5,396 bases of DNA from contig DAOUQU010000126.1 of the NCBI GenBank assembly GCA_030625445.1, forward strand, positions 1 to 5,396. The letters run 5' to 3'. The position numbers and the translations under genes are program-made. Of the stretch, positions 1 to 5,396 are shown one piece after another; position 1 is the first letter of the stretch; the number at the start of each line of letters is the position of its first letter. The notes beneath the pieces were generated by a model, which did not search any database, was not told the DNA's origin, and worked only from the letters and a program-made list of their open reading frames with translations. This stretch comes from Gammaproteobacteria bacterium (GTDB lineage Bacteria; Pseudomonadota; Gammaproteobacteria; Chromatiales; Chromatiaceae).

Positions 1-462
1 TGGGTGATGCAGTTCATCCTCGGCATCCGCAAGATCAAGGGTGAGATGAATATTGCACCTGGAAAAATGGTGCCGGTGCTGCTCGCCAACACCACAGCAA
101 GCGACCGGCAGCGTGTCACAGATAACCGCGCCTATCTTGACTTTCTGGCGCGCACCCAGTCGATCGAGATCATCTCTGCAGATGACGAGGCTCCTGAATC
201 GGCCACCGCCCTGGTCGGCGAGATGCAGGTGCTGATCCCGATGGCCGGACTCATCGATGTGGAGGCCGAACGCCAACGCCTGCAGAAAGAGATCGGCAGA
301 CTCAGCGGTGATCAGGAGCGCACTGAAAAGAAGCTATCGAATCCAAACTTTGTCGACAAAGCTCCGCAGGCCGTGGTGCAGAAGGAGCGTGATAAACTTG
401 AAGAGAGTAAGACTGCGCTGAAGAATCTTCAGCAGCAGTTGGAGAAGCTGGCTGCTTTGTAG
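1..462 (+). CDS. valS: Valyl-tRNA synthetase, C-terminal fragment (5' end outside window)
   Basis: This is the last 153 codons of valyl-tRNA synthetase, the cytoplasmic class I enzyme that charges tRNA-Val. The frame is open from the first base (TGG GTG ATG...) and ends at TAG 460-462. The segment WVMQFILGIRKIKGEMNIAPGK matches the end of the anticodon-binding domain; E. coli ValS has a very similar stretch with EMNIAPGK. IPMAGLIDVEAER then leads into the C-terminal coiled-coil arm, roughly fragment residues 85-153. That arm is rich in K, E, Q and L, contains the conserved NPNFVDKAPQAVVQKERDKLE-type region, and contacts tRNA in the family. The catalytic core (HIGH, KMSKS) and editing domain lie upstream of the window. 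The ATGs near the left edge are internal methionines, not starts. The end is normal in length and sequence, with no sign of damage. The next gene begins about 120 bp downstream, across a repeat. Confidence 0.97.
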   Translation, partial: WVMQFILGIRKIKGEMNIAPGKMVPVLLANTTASDRQRVTDNRAYLDFLARTQSIEIISADDEAPESATALVGEMQVLIPMAGLIDVEAERQRLQKEIGRLSGDQERTEKKLSNPNFVDKAPQAVVQKERDKLEESKTALKNLQQQLEKLAAL

Positions 463-486
463 CGTAGAGACAGAGACCACAATAAT

Positions 487-564
487 CGTCATTCCGGCGA
501 AGGCCGGGATTCAATGGATTCCGGCTAAAAACATGCCGGAATGACGGGGTTTTGCAAGTACCTC
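487..564. repeat. Dispersed palindromic repeat, copy 1 (short form)
   Basis: Perfect 12-bp terminal inverted repeats, CGTCATTCCGGC at 487-498 and GCCGGAATGACG at 535-546, enclose a 60-bp unit. Each arm is itself a hairpin. The left one is ATTCCGGC-GAAG-GCCGGGAT (491-510, one G-T pair). The right one is ATTCCGGC, a 9-base loop, then GCCGGAAT (518-542). Similarity to copy 2 continues beyond the palindrome through GTTTTGCAAGTACCTC (549-564), so the repeated unit is larger than the palindrome. The type resembles the REP/MITE-like CGTCATTCC palindromes common in proteobacterial genomes. It fills most of the valS-channel gap. Its stems might weakly attenuate transcription, but only a four-T run follows, so I do not call a terminator. 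Confidence 0.9.
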
Positions 565-572
565 TTGTCAAT

Positions 573-577
573 GGTGA
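573..577 (+). promoter_or_regulatory. Ribosome-binding site supporting the start at 586
   Basis: GGTGA lies 8 nt before ATG 586. The earlier in-frame ATGs at 541 (inside the repeat) and 571 have no purine-rich sequence at a proper distance; before 571 the sequence is pyrimidine-rich (ACCTCTTGTCA). ATG 598 is also possible but has a poorer upstream sequence. The match is modest, so the start is likely rather than certain. Confidence 0.55.
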
Positions 578-585
578 ATTCAATT

Positions 586-1254
586 ATGCCCAGCAAAATG
601 ACAACAGAAAACAACTTCATCTACCTGACCCTTGCCCTTCTATTACTGCTGTTTGCCAGTGCAGTCGTCGAGCAATATGCAGCAGGTTACGGACAGGGGT
701 TGATTACTGCATCGACTGTGCTGACGTTGATTATCGGCATCTTCAGCATCCGCAGTGAGCGTCGCTGGTTTCACACTGGTGTTGGCTTCACAACCGCCAT
801 TGTGCTGATTGCTATCGCGGAAAGTATCATGGATAATGCCGGATTAGGCTATATCCACCTGCTGATCATGCTTGGTTTTTTTTCATTGACCGCCTGGCTG
901 GCGATTCAGCAGGTGCTCTCTGCCGATACCCTCTATCGAAACAGAATCTCAGGCGCCATCTGCTTTTATCTGCTGCTGGGCATGATCTGGGCCATGATTT
1001 ACCTGCTGCTCATGCGGGCTGATCCGGACTCATTCGCCGGCATTGCTACGACAGACTGGCGAGACAATTATATACGCTTGGTCTATTTCAGTTTTATCAC
1101 CCTGACAACGCTTGGCTATGGCGACATTGCAGCAGCATTGCCGGTACCCCGCTTCTTTGTCTATCTGGAGGCAATCGTCGGACAGTTCTACCTGGCTATT
1201 CTAGTCGCCAGCCTTATCGGCATGCGCTTCTCCGGCAGCGAAAACAAAGAGTGA
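586..1254 (+). CDS. Six-helix potassium channel-like membrane protein (Ion_trans_2 pore)
   Basis: Predicted inner-membrane cation channel subunit of 222 residues. Hydrophobic segments lie at about 11-29, 37-55, 66-81, 88-110, 121-143 and 189-213. A re-entrant pore loop at about 165-180 ends in TLGYGD (T175-D180), the K+ selectivity filter, so the last two helices and the loop form an Ion_trans_2-type pore. In known channels of this class four subunits assemble. The first four helices sit where a voltage sensor would be, but I see no S4-like series of arginines at every third position; only SIRSERRW near 54-61 is notably basic. The protein stops 9 residues after the last helix (SGSENKE), so it has no RCK/TrkA or cyclic-nucleotide domain and any regulation must come from elsewhere. 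An in-frame extension back to ATG 541 would add 15 residues, but these come from the repeat and have no ribosome-binding site. Direct repeat copies lie on both sides. The K+ selectivity is inferred from the filter; physiological role unknown. Confidence 0.88.
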   Translation: MPSKMTTENNFIYLTLALLLLLFASAVVEQYAAGYGQGLITASTVLTLIIGIFSIRSERRWFHTGVGFTTAIVLIAIAESIMDNAGLGYIHLLIMLGFFSLTAWLAIQQVLSADTLYRNRISGAICFYLLLGMIWAMIYLLLMRADPDSFAGIATTDWRDNYIRLVYFSFITLTTLGYGDIAAALPVPRFFVYLEAIVGQFYLAILVASLIGMRFSGSENKE

Positions 1255-1266
1255 AACAACTCTCAC

Positions 1267-1373
1267 CGTCATTCCGGCGAAGGCCGGAATCCATGGAATT
1301 AACCACTTACAGAGCAGGCAAAATGGATTCCGGCTAAAAGTATGCCGGAATGACGAAGTTTTGTAAGTACCTC
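1267..1373. repeat. Dispersed palindromic repeat, copy 2 (long form)
   Basis: Same family and orientation as the copy at 487-564. The palindrome spans 1267-1355 (89 bp), with CGTCATTCCGGC at 1267-1278 and GCCGGAATGACG at 1344-1355. The left hairpin is perfect, ATTCCGGC-GAAG-GCCGGAAT (1271-1290). The arms are complementary further inward (AATCCAT against ATGGATT). About 29 bp of extra spacer relative to copy 1 separate the arms (AATTAACCACTTACAGAGC onward). The first 21 bp of the two copies are identical. The right 51 bp (1323-1373 against 514-564) agree at 46 positions, including the non-palindromic tail GTTTTGTAAGTACCTC (1358-1373). It starts 12 bp after the channel stop codon and ends 24 bp before the permease start. 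Confidence 0.9.
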
Positions 1374-1383
1374 AATAAACAAC

Positions 1384-1389
1384 AGGAAA
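1384..1389 (+). promoter_or_regulatory. Ribosome-binding site supporting the start at 1398
   Basis: AGGAAA lies 8 nt before ATG 1398 in a unique, A-rich stretch just outside the repeat. It decides the permease start. The alternative ATG at 1350 lies inside the right arm of the palindrome, with only stem-loop sequence before it. Confidence 0.75.
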
Positions 1390-1397
1390 ACAATTCA

Positions 1398-2504
1398 ATG
1401 AGCACACCCCAACAATCCCCGCAGGACAAGGCATTCATCAATCGAATGCTCGATGCCACCATTCGTATCGGCATGGTGCTGCTGCTGGCTTACTGGTGTT
1501 TGAAAATCATTTCGCCATTCATCTCCCCTATCATGTGGGCCATCATCATCGCTGTAGCGATCTACCCGCTCTACGTGAAGCTGGTCGCAATCATGGGTGG
1601 CAGGAAAAAAATGGCGGCCGCACTCTTTGCCATTGTTGCTCTGGCGCTTTTGATCGTTCCGACAATCAAGCTCAGCGCCTCCATGGTAGAAACCACACAG
1701 GTACTGACAACAGCATGGGAGAGTGGAACATTGAAGATTCCGCCGCCAGCCGAGAGCGTCGCCGAGTGGCCGCTGATTGGAGAGAAACTCCACAAGTACT
1801 GGACACTTGCTTCAGTCAACCTCGAGGCCGCCCTGAAACAGATTGCACCCCAGCTCAAGACAGCAGGAGCCTGGTTATTCGGCGCCGTTGGCGGCGCCGG
1901 CCTCGGCGTTTTACAATTCATTATTTCGATATTGATTGCGGCTGTGTTTCTCGCGAGTACGCAAGCTGCGCACCGCTCCACCCTGGCAATCTCATCACGT
2001 ATTGCCGGTGAGCAGGGAGAAGAGCTGGCCGGCATTTCGATTGCAACCATACGCAGTGTCGCCCAGGGCGTCCTGGGTGTCGCAATTATTCAATCATTGC
2101 TGGCCGGCATCGGCCTGCTGGTCATGGATGTGCCCGGAGCCGGTCTGTGGGCCTTGCTGGTGCTACTGCTGGCAGTGGTTCAACTTCCGCCGATACTGGT
2201 GCTTGGACCCATTATCGTCTATGTCTTCTCAGTCGCCTCAACAGGCCCTGCAATCGCATTTATGATCTGGAGCCTGATTGTCAGCGGCAGCGACGCTTTT
2301 TTGAAACCCCTGTTTCTCGGACGCGGCATGGAGATCCCCATGCTGGTGATCCTGCTCGGCGCCATCGGCGGAATGATGACGTCAGGCATCATCGGCCTCT
2401 TCATCGGCTCAGTGGTTCTCGCGTTGGGTTACAAGCTGTTTATGACCTGGCTCGATCCGGCAGATGCAGAGCCGGTTGCTGAAGAAGAGGTAACTTCTTT
2501 ATAA
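1398..2504 (+). CDS. AI-2E family transporter / PerM-type permease
   Basis: Inner-membrane permease of 368 residues in the AI-2E transporter family (Pfam PF01594, formerly UPF0118; E. coli members include TqsA, PerM and YdiK). Two hydrophobic helices at about 23-60 and one at 72-92 come first, followed by a soluble, polar insert at about 95-150. A second hydrophobic block at about 157-348 follows. Family-like features are the LxxxQLPPILVLGPIIVYV region (about 258-276), DAFLKPLFLGRG (299-310), and the glycine-rich GGMMTSGIIGLFIGSVVLA segment (about 324-342), the most recognisable signature. The length fits the family. The tail is acidic (DPADAEPVAEEEVTSL). Substrates vary across the family (AI-2 export for TqsA, Na+/H+ antiport for some members) and cannot be told from sequence, so no gene symbol is given. 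Starting at ATG 1350 would add 16 residues encoded by the repeat; 1398 is preferred for its ribosome-binding site. The gene is intact, separated from the channel gene by 143 bp, and converges on the minus-strand genes. Confidence 0.92.
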   Translation: MSTPQQSPQDKAFINRMLDATIRIGMVLLLAYWCLKIISPFISPIMWAIIIAVAIYPLYVKLVAIMGGRKKMAAALFAIVALALLIVPTIKLSASMVETTQVLTTAWESGTLKIPPPAESVAEWPLIGEKLHKYWTLASVNLEAALKQIAPQLKTAGAWLFGAVGGAGLGVLQFIISILIAAVFLASTQAAHRSTLAISSRIAGEQGEELAGISIATIRSVAQGVLGVAIIQSLLAGIGLLVMDVPGAGLWALLVLLLAVVQLPPILVLGPIIVYVFSVASTGPAIAFMIWSLIVSGSDAFLKPLFLGRGMEIPMLVILLGAIGGMMTSGIIGLFIGSVVLALGYKLFMTWLDPADAEPVAEEEVTSL

Positions 2505-2517
2505 CTCCGTGCAATTC

Positions 2518-2551
2518 CAATTCAGGGGACACAATTCAGGGGACAGTATAC
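2518..2551. repeat. 14-bp tandem duplication CAATTCAGGGGACA x2, ending in GTATAC; possible mobile-element remnant
   Basis: CAATTCAGGGGACA occurs at 2518-2531 and again, identically, at 2532-2545, followed by the palindrome GTATAC (2546-2551). From memory, AATTCAGGGGACAGTATAC-like sequences recur in many proteobacterial genomes, often near IS200/REP-associated (Y1) transposase genes. No transposase is present here, so at most this is a remnant. The block sits in the 131-bp gap (2505-2635) between the convergent permease and CNB-protein genes. That gap holds no strong hairpin with a T-run; the best stem is a weak GTGG-GTT-CCAC at 2576-2586. I therefore call no terminator. Confidence 0.7.
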
Positions 2552-2635
2552 ATATTAGGTCTGAGCAGAAGAGCGGTGGGTTCCACTACGACATCAGGAT
2601 TTAATTGACCATCCATACAGCGTACCCGGTTGCAC

Positions 2636-3085
2636 TCACAATCGAAACATATCCAATTCGGCGTTGCTGTCACGCAATCGATCAACCAGGTGTGACAGGA
2701 GATTCCGATAGATGGTTTTCCCCATAACGGGATTGGACTCCAGCAGCGCCTCCAGTTCGCTGTGGCGAAGCTGGAACAGCTCCGTCGGCTCGGCAGCCAG
2801 CACACGAGTGTTCGGCGGCTGGGAATCGACAAACGAGTATTCTCCGAAGCAGTCCCCGGGTTTCAGATTGGCCAGAGGCACGCCGGTGCTTCCTGAGGCA
2901 TCCGGCAGTATCACGTTCACGGAGCCACTGACGACGAGATAGATGTACTCGTTGGGGGAATCTTCGTGAATCACCGTTTCGTGCGGAGAAACGCGTATCA
3001 TTTTCCCTGCCTCGTCGATCAACCGCAGATGATCCGCATGCAGCCCCTTCAAGAGGTGATTTGGTATCAGTTGCTGTATGCTCAT
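2636..3085 (-). CDS. Stand-alone cyclic nucleotide-binding-fold protein, atypical phosphate-binding cassette
   Basis: Soluble 149-residue protein with a CNB (cNMP_binding, PF00027-like) fold and no DNA-binding domain. An N-terminal helical lead (1-28) is followed by beta-roll strands with ETVIHEDSPNEYIYLVVSGSV (36-56) and a loop to LKPGDCFGEYSFVD (74-87), the phosphate-binding cassette. A long C-terminal helix (about 107-145, IYRNLLSHLVDRLRDSNAEL) resembles the CRP dimerisation helix, after which the protein ends, so there is no HTH and it is unlikely to act as a classical Crp/Fnr regulator. FGE (80-82) is present. In an ungapped alignment with CRP the cyclic-phosphate arginine (CRP R82) falls on N92, with an arginine two residues later (R94), so cNMP binding is uncertain. 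The start is supported by GAGG (3093-3096) 7 nt upstream. It begins 21 nt after the stop of the acyltransferase-ligase gene, so the two are probably co-transcribed. The role is unknown; sensing or protein-protein regulation is inference. Confidence 0.88.
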   Translation of the reverse strand: MSIQQLIPNHLLKGLHADHLRLIDEAGKMIRVSPHETVIHEDSPNEYIYLVVSGSVNVILPDASGSTGVPLANLKPGDCFGEYSFVDSQPPNTRVLAAEPTELFQLRHSELEALLESNPVMGKTIYRNLLSHLVDRLRDSNAELDMFRL

Positions 3086-3092
3086 ATTGTGC

Positions 3093-3096
3093 CTCG
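3093..3096 (-). promoter_or_regulatory. Ribosome-binding site of the CNB-fold gene
   Basis: On the minus strand GAGG stands 7 nt before the ATG at 3085. It lies within the 21-nt gap after the upstream gene's TAA, leaving no room for a separate promoter in the gap. This supports co-transcription and possibly translational coupling. Confidence 0.7.
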
Positions 3097-3106
3097 GTGT
3101 AGTTGC

Positions 3107-5396
3107 TTACGGGGTATTGTTTTGATTCTGCTCTGCCACTAACTGTTGCAATGCGCGAAAATCGGTTTTGCCTGTTCCCAGCAGCGGCAGCTCTTCGACA
3201 TGCAGGATCTTCGCGGGAACTGCAATAGCGGCAATCCCCTGCTGCTTCGCCCACTTGGCAAGAGCATCACGGCTGGCATCCGGATTGCTGCTGACCAGCA
3301 CCAGCTGCTCGCCTTTCTTGAGATCCGGAATTGCCGCAACTCCATGCTGGTATTGTGGCCACAAATCCGCAGCCATCGCTTCAACAGCGGCCAGCGACAC
3401 CATCTCCCCGGCAATCTTGGCAAAGCGTTTGGCGCGGCCCTTGATGGTGATGAAGCCCATTTCGTCGACTGTCACGATATCGCCGGTGTCATACCATCCA
3501 TTTTCAGGAGGATGCAGCGTGCCGGGATCATCCGCCAGCAGGTAGCCGCTCATGACATTGGGAGCATGCACCTCCAGACGGCCACCCTCCTCGATACCCG
3601 GCACTTTTTGCAGACGATACTCCAGACCCGGTACAAATTTCCCTACCGAGCCGGTCTGATTGTACATTGGGCTGTTCAACGAGAGGATCGGCGCTGTCTC
3701 GGTGGCGCCATAGCCTTCGAAGATGCGCACCCCGAATTGTTCGCTCCATTGTTTACGCGTCTGCTCCCTGAGTCTCTCGGCCCCGGTAAAGACATAGCGC
3801 AGGCTGTAGAAGTCATAGGGGTTGGCAAAGCGCGCATAGCCGGCCATGAAGGTGTCGGTGCCGAACATCATGGTCGCATTGGTGTCGTAGACCAGTTCGG
3901 GAACGATGCGATAGTGCAGCGGCGAGGGGTAGAGAAAAATCTTCAACCCTGAGAGCAGCGGCAGCAGGGTGCCGCAGGTGAGGCCGAATGAGTGAAACAT
4001 CGGCAGCACGTTGAAGACGATATCCCTGGGACCGAAGTCAATCATCGATGCGACCTGGTAGCGATTCGCCTGCAGGTTGGTGTGGCTCAACACCACGCCC
4101 TTGGGATGACCTTCGGTTCCTGATGTGAACAGAATCACAGCCGGACTGTGCGGATCGCGCTGCTTGCAACTCAGCACATAAGCAAGACGCGGTATCAAAC
4201 CGCTGACAACTCCCATCATCTTATGAGTCATAGCCATCGCCGCTGCCACATCTTCCAGATAGATGAGCTCTATCCCTTCTGCCTCTATCGCCTCCACCAG
4301 CTCTTCAAAACCAGCCGCTTCGATAAACTTCCGCGAGCTGAATACAGTTTTGAGCCCTGCTGTCTTACAGCCGCTGAGTAGATTGAGACTGCCGGTGGAG
4401 AAATTCAGCATGGTTGGAACCCGTCCAAATGCATGCAGTCCGAAAAAGGCCGTCACCGTAGCGACCGAGTTGGGCAGCAGCAACCCCACGTGTTCACTGG
4501 CAGCTGTCTTCTTAGCCATGGCGCGCCCCAGGGCAAAACTGCCGATCAGCAATTTGCGGTAAGCAATCGGCTGACGTTTGATATCTTCAAGCACAACATG
4601 TTTGGCGCCATGGATATCCCTGGCGTCGATCAGCGAGTGAAACAGGGTTCTATGGTAATCGCTGGTCTCGAACATCATGTTGGTCATCAACTCGGTGAGC
4701 CTGCGCCCGGCCCAGCTTCTGCGTTCACGACTTCTCAACCCTGCGGGGATATCCAACTGCGTCGGCGGCAGAAAATGCACCCGGATTTTAGGGAACCAGC
4801 GAATCTTGACCTTGCCTGCGAGCCGGGAGAACGGCGTGTACTGGGCGCCGTCCAGGCGCACAGGCACAATTTTGGCTCTCGCCTTGTCGGCCACCATGCC
4901 CGGTCCCTCGAACACCTTCATCATGGCGCCGGTGCGGGTAATGCGTCCCTCGGGAAAGATCACCACTTTCTCGCCACGCTTGACGGCTTCGATGAGCGTG
5001 CGGGTAGAGAGCGGATTGAGCGGATCGATGGGAATGGTCTTTGCCATGGAGAGAAAAAACTTCACCAGGCGGTTCTTTGCCACATTGCTATCGATTGCAA
5101 AGGTGAGGTCTTCAGGGACATAGGCCGCGATCAGCGCCGCATCGAGAAACGACTGGTGGTTGGAGACGATTAGCACCCGCTCGCCGGCATCCGCCAGATT
5201 CTTCAGTCCGGTGACCTCCACCCGGTAACACATCTGCAGCAGCCAGGCGACAAATGAGCGCGCCAGGGCGCCGGGAAGCAGGCGGGTAATGTAGATGGCC
5301 ACCACGCCGTTGAGCAGCGCAATCACCAGGAATATCTGTGGAATCGTCATATCCAGCGATAGCAGGAAAACCACTCCCAGTGCTGAAGCGACCATG
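3107..5396 (-). CDS. aas: Acyl-ACP synthetase / lysophospholipid acyltransferase (Aas type), probable MFS fusion, 5' end outside window
   Basis: Bifunctional membrane enzyme, 762 visible residues (numbered from ATG 5395). It should re-acylate 2-acyl-lysophosphatidylethanolamine using fatty acid activated with ATP onto ACP. Residues about 45-240 form a PlsC-type acyltransferase with the HX4D motif H80-QSFL-D85 and FPEGR (147-151). Residues about 245-760 form an AMP-binding ligase with the P-loop LFTSGTEGHPKG (422-433), GYGATE (561-566), WYDTGD (634-639), the hinge region GRAKRFAKIAGEM (653-665), and the catalytic lysine K743 in GTGKTDF. The blocks LYPSPLHYRIVPELVYD and ARFANPYDFY match my recollection of E. 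coli Aas (719 residues). The first ~42 residues are two hydrophobic helices (about 2-14 and 18-40) absent from E. coli Aas. They resemble the last helices of an LplT-like MFS flippase, as in three-domain fusions of about 1,100 residues. The ATG at the window edge is therefore probably internal. Stop is TAA at 3107-3109; the CNB-fold gene follows in the same operon. Confidence 0.95.
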   Translation of the reverse strand, partial: MVASALGVVFLLSLDMTIPQIFLVIALLNGVVAIYITRLLPGALARSFVAWLLQMCYRVEVTGLKNLADAGERVLIVSNHQSFLDAALIAAYVPEDLTFAIDSNVAKNRLVKFFLSMAKTIPIDPLNPLSTRTLIEAVKRGEKVVIFPEGRITRTGAMMKVFEGPGMVADKARAKIVPVRLDGAQYTPFSRLAGKVKIRWFPKIRVHFLPPTQLDIPAGLRSRERRSWAGRRLTELMTNMMFETSDYHRTLFHSLIDARDIHGAKHVVLEDIKRQPIAYRKLLIGSFALGRAMAKKTAASEHVGLLLPNSVATVTAFFGLHAFGRVPTMLNFSTGSLNLLSGCKTAGLKTVFSSRKFIEAAGFEELVEAIEAEGIELIYLEDVAAAMAMTHKMMGVVSGLIPRLAYVLSCKQRDPHSPAVILFTSGTEGHPKGVVLSHTNLQANRYQVASMIDFGPRDIVFNVLPMFHSFGLTCGTLLPLLSGLKIFLYPSPLHYRIVPELVYDTNATMMFGTDTFMAGYARFANPYDFYSLRYVFTGAERLREQTRKQWSEQFGVRIFEGYGATETAPILSLNSPMYNQTGSVGKFVPGLEYRLQKVPGIEEGGRLEVHAPNVMSGYLLADDPGTLHPPENGWYDTGDIVTVDEMGFITIKGRAKRFAKIAGEMVSLAAVEAMAADLWPQYQHGVAAIPDLKKGEQLVLVSSNPDASRDALAKWAKQQGIAAIAVPAKILHVEELPLLGTGKTDFRALQQLVAEQNQNNTP

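Noticed and set aside
487..564. Repeat copy 1 as a classical rho-independent terminator of valS
   Set aside because: The stems are GC-rich but only a four-T run follows, and the same element occurs elsewhere with AAGTTTTG after it. It is better described as a repeat.
876..883. Run of eight T in the channel gene as a frameshift or phase-variation site
   Set aside because: It encodes Phe-Phe in an intact frame. No stimulatory structure or alternative product is visible, and a single T8 run is weak evidence.
487..1373. CRISPR array
   Set aside because: There are only two copies, with unequal internal spacers and about 780 bp containing a gene between them, and no cas genes.
2536..2832. Minus-strand 98-codon frame overlapping the CNB-fold gene and the tandem repeat
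   Set aside because: Most of it is an alternate frame of the CNB gene, and no ribosome-binding site or protein family is visible. Its end simply reads through the GGGGACA repeat.
3146..3952. Long plus-strand open frame (268 codons) opposite the acyltransferase/ligase gene
   Set aside because: It is antisense to strongly conserved AMP-ligase sequence, its translation shows no recognisable domain, and its composition fits a shadow of the real gene.
4433..5173. Plus-strand open frame (246 codons) opposite the acyltransferase domain
   Set aside because: It is antisense to the conserved HX4D and FPEGR regions. The translation is rich in H, G and R without domain features, typical of a shadow frame.

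Overview
The window looks like ordinary chromosomal DNA of a gammaproteobacterium, probably a free-living or sulfur-oxidiser-like lineage rather than an enteric. The valyl-tRNA synthetase tail and the Aas-type acyltransferase/ligase resemble their E. coli counterparts as I remember them. The dispersed CGTCATTCC...GGAATGACG palindromes are also common in proteobacterial genomes. The exact genus cannot be read from the sequence.

Layout: (1) positions 1-462, plus strand, hold the 3' end of valS. (2) Positions 463-585 are intergenic and contain a palindromic repeat, copy 1. (3) Positions 586-1254, plus strand, encode a six-helix K+ channel-like membrane protein with a TLGYGD selectivity filter and no cytoplasmic regulatory domain. 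(4) Positions 1255-1397 are intergenic and contain copy 2 of the same repeat in the same orientation, so the channel gene lies between direct copies. (5) Positions 1398-2504, plus strand, encode an AI-2E/PerM family permease. (6) Positions 2505-2635 separate convergent genes and carry a 14-bp tandem duplication, CAATTCAGGGGACA x2, that looks like debris of a mobile or repetitive element. (7) Positions 2636-3085, minus strand, encode a stand-alone cyclic-nucleotide-binding-fold protein. (8) Positions 3107-5396, minus strand, encode a lysophospholipid acyltransferase/acyl-ACP synthetase (Aas type). It runs off the right edge and is probably the C-terminal two thirds of an MFS-acyltransferase-ligase fusion.

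Genes 7 and 8 form a likely operon transcribed right to left (21-nt gap), converging on the permease. The fusion protein would flip and re-acylate lysophospholipids at the inner membrane. The small CNB-fold protein downstream could sense something for it, but its phosphate-binding cassette lacks the usual arginine. The two plus-strand membrane genes have no evident functional link to valS or to each other.

The most useful annotation point concerns start sites. The longest open frames of both the channel and the permease begin inside the repeat copies, giving look-alike leaders MTGFCKYL and MTKFCKYL. These are almost certainly not translated; downstream ATGs with ribosome-binding sites are preferred. 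I see no clear new multi-gene system, CRISPR array, tRNA, rRNA or intact mobile element.
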